From NCBI RefSeq assembly GCF_000327385.1, contig NW_008709716.1, positions 1,624,059 to 1,688,058 on the forward strand: 64,000 nucleotides of DNA, written 5' to 3'. Source of the stretch: Lottia gigantea. Lineage: Eukaryota > Mollusca > Gastropoda > Lottiidae. A program made the position numbers and the translations under genes. Shown here in pieces: positions 12,949 to 23,965 of this stretch (position 1 is the first letter of the stretch; the number at the start of each line of letters is the position of its first letter). The notes under the pieces are model-generated. The model had not been told where the DNA came from and ran no database searches. It saw nothing but the letters and a program-made list of their open reading frames with translations.

Positions 12949-13613
12949 TTGCGATTCTGTATCCCTTATACTGTCTGGTGTATTCGTCCTGTGAAGAAAT
13001 TCAATAAAATTGTCTGATAATATATTATAATCTTTAAATGTTTCTGTTGTTTCAATTTCAAATTTTTGTAAAGATACCAGATCGTTACACGACGACGAAT
13101 CGCTTATGTTCTTTTCAACTTCAAGCTATTTTCTATTTACTTTTCCCTGATGTCCTCTGTATGTGTTTTCGTAAATTTCTTTTCCTTTTTCAGAGAGAGA
13201 ACGAATTCGCGTTTGTGATGTACTTGGTTGTGGGTCAGTATCCATTTTGACCAAAAATGTGGGCGTATATTCAAATGATTATTTGTTGTATATTTTGTAA
13301 ATTTAACACTCAAATGAAACAGTTAATAGAGATTGCAGTTCGATGATACGTATAAGAAATATTGAAATGTAAACATACAATACTTGGGCTTTGTATCACA
13401 AATTTTACAAGAATGTTGTAAAGTCCTTAATTATAGACTGAAGTTATCCGTTGAATGTAGGTCAGGTACCACTAACGAGTCTGTTTACTGTGTAGGCGAT
13501 GACCGGAGTCTGTGTCGGCGAGACGTTGTCCTGTGCCCGTAGTACAACAATTTCGTCAGGTGTGCTGACAGTCTGTAGGATCTAATACAGCCGGCAGATC
13601 GTCGTCTTTTTAC
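12949..13613 (-). other. leader region of the BEL/Pao element
   Basis: Sequence between gag and the 5' LTR. No coding region is supported; primer-binding site should abut 13613 but I could not assign a tRNA. Confidence 0.5.
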
Positions 13614-14167
13614 TATTCTGACCTCACCAAAGGGTATGGCTTAACAGATAGATAACAAGACGGCCAATTCTTAAATTCAGAACTTTATTCAAAGTCGACG
13701 ATCATTATTGTAAAAAGCTGTAAAATACAAAGTAACACAAACGTTACACTAAGGAAAATCAAATAAAAGATATCCCTCTTTAGGATTTAAATGTTAGTTT
13801 CAAAGTTCGATTAAATGACAAATCAAGTCGGCACACAATTTAGATCAAAGAAAACTGCGAGGTCAAAGGTCAATCTTGCCGATCGACGAAAAAGGAAACT
13901 CAAAGTTCGCAAAAACTATTATTCCGATCGTAGCTAAACTCTCGTGGAGGTAAAAGTAAGCACTTCTAAGTTCGGTTGATACAGATTACTAACAGATTAC
14001 TCGCACGGTGGTTGCCGAAGGACTGTTTATGTTCGATAAATTCAATGAGTTGAGAAAACTTGATGTTTTGCAATGTGTTTCCGGTTGTACTGGGTTCGTT
14101 GTACCTCCCGAATCAAAAGAGTTCCCTACTCGATTAACTTGATCGCGTATTAAAGGAATACGGCACA
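13614..14167 (-). repeat. 5' LTR of the BEL/Pao element
   Basis: 554 bp, nearly identical to 7566-8119. Its outer end touches the target duplication GCTCT at 14168-14172. Confidence 0.95.
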
Positions 14168-14172
14168 GCTCT

Positions 14173-14748
14173 GCTCGTTAGAGATCATATTCCACATATT
14201 CCAGTCATATTCTCACCAATGGTACAAAACATGTTTATTTGTTCTTTTGTGATTTTATCCGAGTTGCCATAACAATATATCAATATATGTAATTATTAGC
14301 ATTAATAGACAAACATTATAGTCGTGAATACTTTCCAAACACCCGTTAAACGAGCTAAAGATAGTATGATTATACGGCCAATTTCTCCGCGATTATATAC
14401 CTTGGATATAAAATCACGAAACGGTGACAATAGGGAAAACCGGAAAAATCCCAAATTGGAGAGAATCTTTAAACCTTTAGTCCACAATTCACAATATCAA
14501 ACGGTAATTGCTAGGAACTAATAAATGAAAACATAATCAGTGGCTCAACTAGATGAGTAGGGCCAGTGGATTTAAGTCGGAATGGGCCCCTCCCTCGAAA
14601 TTCTTTTTTTTAGAATATGCCCTCCTACATTTTTTCTGAGGGTGGGGGCCCTGAAGAAGTCGGGGCCCATGAACTTGGTTTGAAGTTGTAGTTGTAGTTA
14701 AGCCAACACTGTACATAATGTGTATGTATCACAGATCTTGATGTTTCC
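14173..14748. other. non-coding
   Basis: No gene recognised. Around 14570-14670 two blocks GGGCCCCTCCC and GGGTGGGGGCCC form a loose inverted repeat. Confidence 0.4.
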
Positions 14749-15300
14749 AAAGATAGCTTGACAGGCAAGGTAACATAAGCTCACCACCAGCTGTCAGAAA
14801 TGATAAAAAAAGTCAAAAGTCAAGGCAAACCTTAAAAACAGTTCACCAAGATCTCATCGGCGCACACGCAGTGACAAATTTGACGCGTTTTCCACTGTCA
14901 GTTATGCAGTTAAGAGGGCTGGCATGGAAAAGCGTCTTGTCTTTCGGATGGGACAATAAACCGAGGCCCCGTGTGCTATAGGCTGTGTAAGTTAAAGATC
15001 CATCGACGGTTAGAAATCGAAAAAAAGCAAGATAATGCCACTGTTCTGGTAAGATTTCCCTCATTGCATCATGCATAGCGTCGACCGTCTACATTAGCCC
15101 ACGTATTGCAGACAAGTAGGGCGTAAAACTCCATTCATTTCATCAGTATATGCATACCCAGTTTCATCAAGATTGGATAAAAACTGTAGTCTCTATCTTG
15201 TCTACAATCCAAATTTGACACGTTTTTAGTAAGTCAAGGACAATAACTCTGAATAAGTCATAATGTATATACATGAAGGTAGCCTATATCATTCTACCCT
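14749..15300 (+). mobile_element. old dispersed-repeat relic containing a SINE core
   Basis: It begins AAGATAGCTTGACAGGCAAGG, the left end of the pearl-like family in diverged form. Around 14915-15145 lies a SINE-like block, CTGGCATGGAAAAGCG, TCTTGT, GGATGGGACAATAAA, which also occurs at 27610-27690, and its tail GGGCGTAAAACTCCATTCAT, also seen near 46745. After it, CAGTTTCATCAAGATTGGAT and a TAGTCTCTATC block match 29590-29690. A SINE inserted into an older element is the simplest reading. Confidence 0.6.
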
Positions 15301-17419
15301 TACCTGTGATTTGAGAAATAAATCCGGTCTTTTGTGTTCTAATCCAAATTTCTTTAATCTAAATTCATCTCTTATACTGATTCCAACCATTCTCGAACTA
15401 TAGCTGAAGTCTGATGATGATTTGTCTTGTAAAATGCTCTAATCTATTATAGATTTATTAACAAAGATCCAATGAAAAGGCAATACGCTCATGGCCATTT
15501 CACGAACTTAATACATTTTAAATTTTCTACTCGAGAGCAATTATGTAATATTTCTTTCTTCTTTATGTATCTACATCTCAGTACAAAAATCGTCGTGAAA
15601 GCCTTAATAACATTTTTCTTATCGACGATAACTCATTTTCATTTATAGGTCTATCAATTCTAAATCAAGTTATCAAGACAAACATTTGTACTTGGTCGCC
15701 GAATTTGCATCCAAAAACGAAACAGGACCTAATATTGACATCTCATTGGTATAACTGTGAGCCAGTAAGCCATACTATAAGATGCATCAGATTGTGACGG
15801 CTAAAATACAGTGTTCGTCTCAATGTGGGTAACATAACACGATTTGTATTGTCTGTAAATATCTGAGATGCCCGAATTTCTAACCTAGTTATGAGATATT
15901 TGCCCGAAAAACTTGCTTTCAGGGCTGTGAGGGGGGAGGGGGGGGGGGGGGGTATGCGTTTGCCTCCTCTGCCTCTGAGGGCGGAAAATGCTATGCAGAG
16001 TATGGGTAAGTTTGCCAGTATAGCGGCCTTCTGTCGATTTTCAGTAGTTGGTGGATCTTTACAAAGCCTGTAGGCCTACAGAACGACTGGAAGCTTTTTC
16101 ATGACAGCCTCTTCGACCTGCATCACTGACAGGAGGAAATCGGGTTTAAAAAGTTGAGGGTATAACCTTGACCAATGTCGGTATTAGTCTTGGACCAAAA
16201 GGTTTGATAACAGGCTTAGCGAGGGCCAAAAAGAAATTTACAATTTTCGTTAAAAGACAGCAAACCCTTCGTGCTCTTAGATATAGTTAGTAATTTAAGT
16301 CATCGTATCACGAATATGGGTTTTGACATGGTCTTATGAAGTATGACGAATGGGGTTGTGGTTTTGACACGACGGTAGTAGTAAGTCTGCTTTATAGACA
16401 GGATTTATGGTCAAATTAGGCCCGTAGTCAGACTTGATTGTTCGAAAGGGCAAGATATATATCTAGAGGGGCAATGACGTACCGGTACGTATGAGTTTAG
16501 TTACAGTAATAGCATTGGACGATTGTCAGATTGAAAGTTGGAAAACAGTAGGCCTACTTGCCATTCCTCTACCAAAACCGTAGAAAGGCGAAAGGCATTG
16601 CAGTTCAGACAGAGAGAAACGGTCAACAATGGATCTTTAATCGTTCATCATGCATGACATCGCTGCCCTACTCGAAAGGAAGAACTACTTGGATTTATCC
16701 AAAACTTTTGACTTTAACTTGGCATTCGGGGTCGGCTGTTTTGATGGATCCAAGACATCGTAAAGGAACGCCAATTCTAACAGTGATAAGCACTCGCTGG
16801 AGAATGGTAGCCTAGGCCTATCCCGCAATAAGAAGTTTTACCGCCATATTAATCGACCCGATCAGATCTTGGGAATTATCAAACCAACAGAACATTCAAG
16901 TACCAACTACTACGACTAACAAAAACTAACTTGTTTGCGATATCAGCATCCGATGGAACCAAAACAAACCTATTCAGTGCTGCTCCAAAAGCTGCATTAA
17001 TGTAGTCACCCCTCTACTCACCTAAGCTGGTACCGTGTTCCGTTCGGTGCATAGTTAGATGGAATGGGAGAATCAGTTTTACCCACCCAGACAAATTTTA
17101 ATCTTTAAAAGTATAGAAAATTATGCCCAAGATAAACAAACGAATGAAAACAATTACCACAAAACAAAGAACTGTAAATTAACACAGTTCTATGCGCAAA
17201 TAGAAGAATAATAATAGTTCAGTCGCAATAGAAAGAAACTTTGAAACTTTTTTATTTCACTACAGGCCTCACGTATGAGGCATAATGATGAAGGAGTTGT
17301 CTCCCATATCAATGAATTATTCCCCTTTGTTTTCTCTTATAAAGAAGGCGCGAAAAGTTACCTGTGTATTTCACGAAATTTTTTATCAACACGCTTCATC
17401 TCAAAAGCAGAACTGTATA
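15301..17419. other. non-coding region upstream of TMA7
   Basis: No gene supported. It holds a run of fifteen G (15938-15952) preceded by six more. The TMA7 promoter and 5' untranslated region should be at its right end, but no TATA box or initiator can be assigned. Confidence 0.45.
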
Positions 17420-19507
17420 ATGTCTGGAAGAGAAGGTTTGTTACGTTTTTCTTGAGTTAGTGAAGAAAATTAGTCCGCCCTGTTAACCCAAATGTTATTG
17501 GTCCAAGAGGTTATTAACAGACTCATTCGTTTGACTGTTCTATTTCTCAAATCTACTATTATTACTGAACTATAAGTTATAACCATCATTTGATTTAGCT
17601 TAGCTCTGAATTGAATTTTTTCTCTAATATGATAAATATTCAAAATAAAACTTTCAACTGTAGGTAGGCTTATGCCATTTGTCTTAGAATGTCTTCGGTC
17701 CATAGAAATATATAAGGTTGAATGATTTTACATAGACACACTTTCCTCCCAGAAAATTCACTTGAAAATGACCTATTTTTCAGACTGAAAATTCCACTCT
17801 GTAAAATCATGTTTACAAGTAATAACTTTTCTAGTGGTTGACATTTTCATCAACCCAAAGACAATGTAAGACCCTCATAAGTATTTTGTAGTTTATATTT
17901 CAGACTACAATGAATTCTAAATTCAATTTTACCAATTCAATTCAGAGCTCAAAGTAGTCACTGATAACATTAGTAGTCTGAACGACTGAATCAATAATAT
18001 TCCTATAATGGCCTCTCTTTTACAATGGAAATTTACAGTTTATTTATGAATATCAGCTTTTACATAGTACCGGTATATCAACTGATAGTCGTGGAGTTAA
18101 TTTTAATGGGTTATAATTAACCTGGCAAATAGGCTTTGTTTTGTGATTATTTTCCGCATCTCCCGCTCTGTCAAAATAATCTATCAGAGCCTGAAATAGA
18201 GACAGATTTTTTGGACTATCTCCCTTGCTACAATCCATTATGATTTACTCAGACTAATGTGAATTATAATTTTTTTAGGTGGTAAAAAGAAGCCTTTGAA
18301 GGCACCAAAGAAACAACAGTCAGACTTAGATGATGTAAGTTTTGAATTGTCCTCTCATGACAGTGTGTGGGTTTTAACTTTTCAATTGCCCTTATCCCTA
18401 CCTATAACTTACATTAATGGAAAATGCTATATAGCGGGCACACCCTACTCCTTAAAAGCAAATTTTAAAAGGAAAATAGTTTACTATATTACGGTAATTA
18501 CAACCCATATATTCTCTTTTAGGACGACAAAGCTTTCAAACAAAAGCAAAGAGAAGAGCAGAAAGCATTAAAAGACATGGCAGCCAAGGCACAAAAAGGT
18601 CCCTTAGGTAAAATATCATTGATTTACAATAAGTTTTGTTACAAGGGGTTAAGCTGAGCCTCAATGTACAAAATACAAAATTCACAGATCCGTGAGAATT
18701 GTTGACAGTTGAATATTGACCAATCCTCTTAAAATCATCCACAAACAAGCACCAGTAGCATATTGTTAAAATTCTACAGTTGCTCTCGCATTCTCATGTT
18801 CTCGTCATTAACTTTGATTGGTTGAGAGTTTACTTCTCGACCAATTAGATTCCAACAAAATATTGTGGGAAAATGTTTGAATAACCAGGCAAAAAATTTT
18901 ATTTGCCTTCTGATAATTGATTCTCAAAGTTCACGGTTGAGTTCTTTGTTGTATGGTGTCAAAAAGCTATTATATAGTTTTCAGAAGATCTTCTATAATC
19001 TTTACAACAGAATATTAATATTTCTTTGAAATGGCATGCCCATCAATGATTCTGCAAAGCGAGTATGACATCATGAATGAAATACTTCCCCTTCCATTTC
19101 GCCATTCCAGGAAAAATCCAACATTAAAACTTGCTGAAGATGGACGGAAGTGTTACAATGCTCTGAAATCTTTTGTAAATATTACAGAAACCTGTTAGTA
19201 ACTAACTTTCTGTCAAGTTCCACATCGATGACATTTTTAAAAATGGGTTGATGCAAAAATGCAACATTTATAAATAATTCAAAGGAGGGCGCCATTTGCA
19301 ATCACCATCCTTTAATGTCCAATTCCCGATAGGATAAATTAAATAGTGACGTATGGTTTGCGAGAGCAATGGTAGAATATAAAAAATATATGCTAAAACA
19401 TAGGGGTACTTGCAATGCAAATGGTGATTAACAACTGTCCCTTTAATCCATTTTCCTTTTTTTATTTTCCAGGTGGAAGTGGAATTAAAAAATCTGGTAA
19501 AAAGTGA
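17420..19507 (+). CDS. translation machinery-associated protein 7 (TMA7, CCDC72)
   Basis: Four coding exons: 17420-17435, 18279-18334, 18523-18607 and 19473-19507, all with GT-AG borders and matching phases. They encode 63 residues starting MSGREGGKKKPLKAPKKQ and ending GSGIKKSGKK. Human TMA7 has 64 residues with the same start, the DDKAFKQKQREEQKALK block and the same lysine-rich end, so this is complete and intact. TMA7 was identified in yeast as a ribosome-associated protein that influences translation; its exact role is not settled. The protein is highly basic, without membrane or signal segments. The start exon holds only five codons and one base, so ORF tools miss it. It converges with the dynein gene on the other strand. 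The last intron carries a MITE. Confidence 0.96.
18771..19378. mobile_element. MITE with about 20-bp terminal inverted repeats in TMA7 intron 3
   Basis: The left end ATTCTACAGTTGCTCTCGCA (18771-18790) matches the reverse complement of TGCGAGAGCAATGGTAGAAT (19359-19378) at 18 of 20 positions. The 608-bp span has no coding region and fills most of the 865-bp intron. TAAA occurs next to both ends, one base offset on the right, as a possible target duplication. An internal hairpin sits near TTGGTTGAGAG and CTCGACCAA. Confidence 0.75.
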
Positions 19508-19634
19508 CGAAGAATAAATTTAGACACACGACATTAATCCTCATTCTTTTAAATATTTTCCTTCATCTGGTTACTAAACAATAAAACAGAAGTGTCTTGG
19601 AAATTGTATTTAGAATATTGTTACTTTTATTCTC

Positions 19635-19640
19635 AATAAA
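19635..19640 (+). terminator. TMA7 polyadenylation signal (AATAAA)
   Basis: Three AATAAA hexamers follow the TMA7 stop, at 19513, 19580 and 19635. The last is followed by T- and GT-rich sequence (TCACACATGTTATGAG), so it is the best candidate. Confidence 0.5.
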
Positions 19641-20450
19641 ATACTTTAAGTCACACATGTTATGAGTTCAGATATAGACGTATTTGGTGTTGAGGGACAG
19701 ATTCACTTTTCCATCACAGGTCATAGATTTTAACACAATAACATAGAGTGCATTTATTTGGTATGTAATATTGTCTTCTAAAAGCAAATTTTATGAGCAG
19801 TTATTCTGACTTTGCATGTCAGGGTTTAGGAGATTTAATTATCTACGATTTAGTTTTGATTTGACTGTCAAATGAAATGGAATAAACTAGACTGTTAAAA
19901 AGATTTCATTTCTATTTAGTTGCATATGAACAAAAGTTGATGCTTCTCTAAATTTGCATCAATGATTTCAATGACCTAGTTTTGTATGGATGTAGTTTCT
20001 GATACAAATTATAAAAAGAATTTTTTTTATTTCTTATCATATATAAAGGTCTGACAATAATACAAAAACATTTAAATCCTCTTTTATTATTAAAAGAATC
20101 CTTTTTATAGGGTAATGTGGATTGAATGGACAAGATATTCATATATATCAATATAAACAATGAACAGGCTATACAACTTGACAGTTGCCAATTTAAAGAA
20201 GCTTTTAGAAAAAGACTTGTTTAGTTATCTCAACTTATCGGAATGCATACTATAGAGTTATATATAAAAACTTTCTATGACTCTATGATGCATACAAAGT
20301 TGCAACTAAATCTCAAATTTGCATCTTAACAAAAAAAAAAAACTAATATAATCATTCTTAGCTCTATCTATATCCAATTGCTGTCATGTTCAGAGACCCA
20401 ATTTGGAATTCTTTGGCTAAGAAACATAATACAAATGAAGCATGCCATCT

Positions 20451-20456
20451 TTTATT
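20451..20456 (-). terminator. dynein polyadenylation signal candidate (AATAAA)
   Basis: The plus strand reads TTTATT about 200 bases past the dynein stop codon in the transcript direction. It would give a short 3' untranslated region. Confidence 0.45.
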
Positions 20457-20658
20457 AAGAAAGACATACAGGGAGACAACAATCATGTGGGCAGAAAAAA
20501 AATATCACAGGTCAATCACAATTCTTGTAGTAAAAATAAAAACTATAATCTAGCTTAATAATGAAAATTGTATAATAATTGAGGACATCTGTACAATTAC
20601 ATAAATAAGTTGTATCTTTCAAAATATGTACATGTAGGAGGATTAAACTGTAATAAGG

Positions 20659-23600
20659 CTAATCATCTAGTTGACAAAGTAGAGCTACACCTCTGTTGAC
20701 CCAGTGACTGTCTGGTTGTTTTGTTGGTAATAAAATTGTTAAAACATAATTAGTAGAATGACCAGTTGTGGATAATGTTCCTCTTCTAGCACTTGTTTTA
20801 TAAACTGAAAATGTTCAATGATACATCATAATAATTACTGTAGCCTACTTTTCAGTGATCAATTCAAATAGAGTCAGTCATCATATAAGAGAATGTGCAA
20901 CAAATCTTAAAACATTGCAGGAAAATATGGTGATAAAACAGATATTCATTTATCAAAATTATGCAGATAGTTGAACTAAAACTTTAGACGAAAGTCTTAG
21001 TTGCGCTTAAATCATTCAATTTGTACTATATGCCTTCAGACTTACCTGGACAAGCATAATTGTGTCCCTCTTCAAAACTTGATTTCTCTCCTGGTTTTAA
21101 CCAAATCTTTTTTTCGAGTTAAGGCTAATATAACACATACTAAATGAATCTCTAGTTTCTAAAAGATGATGCACATGCTCTGTTATTATTTTATCTTTAT
21201 TGATGCTGAGCACAATATGTTGGTAGTTTATACATGTGGCACAGAGTGGGATTTTGCTAATGTGACAATTTGCAAGGGAATCTGAAAAAAATCAACCTTC
21301 TAGGCTAACTAGGTAACGTGCTTAAGCAGTCAAAATTTGTCTTTTTGGAAGGTTGTTATAGGTGTTACAGAAGATACTCTCCGATAGAAGCACTGGCTTA
21401 GGTCACAAGTAGAGACTATGGATTTCAACATGAAAACTATTTGTGTAACTGGAAATATACAGCAAAATCCCAGTATGAAAATAGCTACTGAAGCAAAGTC
21501 CTACAATGACATAAATTTCATGGGATTATCTTCAGATCTATCTGTAATAGGTACTATAAAAAAAAAGACTTAATAAAATAATTAAATTATGACACCGGTG
21601 TAGACCAAATTATAACCCAATGTTCGTTTTAAAAAGGATACAACAGGCATAATATCATAGAGAATTTTTGGTAACGCTTCTTCTATACATTTAGTTTGTC
21701 GACACCATCTAGCACCTTCCATGAATAACCCTTTTATGTATGCACCATTTGTCTGAAGGAATAAAATAGAATTTTGATTACAAAGTGAATACATGATAGT
21801 ATTGAACAATTGCTGCATTTTTTGCAAAGTCAAGAACAATTGTAGGAGTATGGGATAAATGCGAACCAACAGCCAGGGAAAGAGTGATGACTATTTATTT
21901 CCACACAAAGTTTACAAAATATATCAGTTTTTTCAATGAAGAGTGGCTTACAGGCTTTGCAGATACAGTTGATTCATGGTTTGTAACTTCAAATTCAAAT
22001 CCTAAATGATCAATTGGGATTTTAAAACGTCTTGCATAATTTTGTAGTACACCAGTTAAAAATGATTGTGTAAAGTAAAAACCAGAAATCCAGAATACTG
22101 TTGGTGAACCACTAAATATCCAATCCTAGAAGAAATAAAATAATGATATAATAACTTCTTTACATAAATAGAAATTATCACTATAAAATATATATGAAAT
22201 CCTAGCCAGAATTAATGTAATAATGAAGTTAAAGATGGGTTCCCTTATTTAATTTAAGAAAATGCTAATACTTAAATATTTCGCTTATTTTGACACTAGA
22301 AAATAAGGAACCCATTTTTAAGTATTTTGTATTTTGTAAATACAAACTTACCTTAAAGAATAGTAATCTAGCCAGAAGGTCAGTTATATAACTTCCTAAT
22401 GGTTTTAATGATGGGTAAGATTTAGAAGCCCACATTGCAGGTACCTACAAAATGTTGGTAGATTTGTGGAGTCAAATATTGACAGTTAATATTAATGGCA
22501 TTTAGAAGTAGATAGAACAATAAATAAAGAAGAACACTATTATTGATATACTACTTCTTTCTTTAATGTTTGCAACGTTTCAATTCACATACAGGAATCT
22601 TTATCAAGCACAAAATAATAATAATAAAATATTATTTTGTGCTTGATAAAGATTCCTGTATGTGAATTGAAACGTTTCAAAAATGAAAGAAAGGAGTAGT
22701 ATATCAATAATAGTGTTATTATTTGTTTTACAAAATTGGTTAAAATAAAACAACCTATTTTCTTGCCAAAGACTTTCTTCAGTTTATCCATTACTTTTTT
22801 ACAGATCAATTGTTTACAATTCATATATATGCGGTTAAAGATTGATTGAAAGCAAAATGAATCTTGTCCATTGACCTACATATGAGAATGAAGAAAATAA
22901 ACTTACCTTTCCAACCATCATACTGTAGAATACATCTTCTAGTTCAGATGACATAACAACTAAACCTTTAATAGCTTTTCTTATATCTTGTAAACTTTGA
23001 CGCACAACTTGTATTAATCTGTTAAATCGAATTAATTCTTGTACTAATACAGTATTCATTGATTCTTCATATCGTACTGGATATTTATTCTTAACTTCTT
23101 CTAAGTTAAAATCTGGTGGTATTTTTGATAATATATCACTTGCTAACTCTTCTATAATTTGCTGGGATGATTTTCCTCCACCAGATATCTACAAAAAGCA
23201 AAGTATGAAGTCTCCATTGTCAATAGTCTATCTCTACAAATTACATTATCACAGACAGTAACACTTATAGATAAAATTTTCTTAAATTTACAGAGAAATA
23301 AACAGGTAAATCTATATTGGAAATTATCAATTTATTTAGCTTATACACATGAACATTTTTAGAAAATTAATTTACCTGTCTTGGTAAGGTTAACAGAATC
23401 CCATCAAACATCTGTTGAGTTTCATGTTGATCTTTCGAGATATCTGCATTTTCATGAAGACCAAAAACCTTAAAACAGGTTATGAAAGGAAAATGAAATC
23501 TATAGGCCTACACAAGAGGCACATGTAACATGTACATAATACCATATAAAGAAGCATGTAAGGTTTCAACACAAGGTGTTAGCAAAGTAATTTATAGATG

Positions 23601-23965
23601 AAGTGAAATGATCATCCTTGTCAGTTGTCTTTATTGGTTAGGAAAGATTGTAGACATATTGATGTTTCAATAGTTGAGAATGAAATAAATGATTTGAAAA
23701 TTACCTCTGGATGTGGGATCAATGGTAATTGCCGTACATACTTCAAGTAATGTTGATAACTTCCCTTTACTGGTGCATAATATAAGCCACTATCAGAAAA
23801 CTTATAATTATCATTGTCTATTATCTCTTGACAATAAAATATTTTTAATATACTCATTATTAATCTTCTATCATAATCATCAGTCACTCTTCCACCATAA
23901 TTACATTCACCAGTTAAATACGTTAATGCTTCTAATGGTGGTTCATCATAATCATTTATAAACAT
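20659..23965 (-). CDS. dynein C-terminal domain exons
   Basis: Exons: 23705-23965, 23376-23468, 22907-23188, 22352-22444, 21952-22125, 21642-21752, 21046-21106, 20659-20804. Signatures: [135 protein letters not shown] and finally [15 protein letters not shown] with a TAG stop. The short 61-bp exon at 21046 has a purine-rich acceptor but is needed for frame and family sequence. Confidence 0.95.

Larger units (their letters stand above)
7566..14167 (-). mobile_element. BEL/Pao LTR retrotransposon, broken fossil
   Basis: A 6.6-kb element on the minus strand, bounded by direct 554-bp repeats and by the 5-bp target duplication GCTCT (7561-7565 and 14168-14172). Parts in transcription order: 5' LTR, untranslated leader, gag-like region with zinc-knuckle, aspartic protease region, reverse transcriptase with YVDD, RNase H region, integrase C-terminal and DUF5641 region, polypurine tract, 3' LTR. 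This domain order and the 5-bp target site are typical of BEL/Pao. The coding region is broken, with roughly half a dozen interruptions. The LTRs differ at only about ten positions, about 2 percent, so the insertion is young. Confidence 0.93.
19508..20658. other. intergenic space with two convergent 3' untranslated regions
   Basis: Between the stop of TMA7 on the plus strand and that of the dynein on the minus strand. No additional gene is visible. Confidence 0.7.

Noticed and set aside
16558-16815. 85-codon open frame upstream of TMA7
   Set aside because: No recognisable motif and no supporting gene structure.
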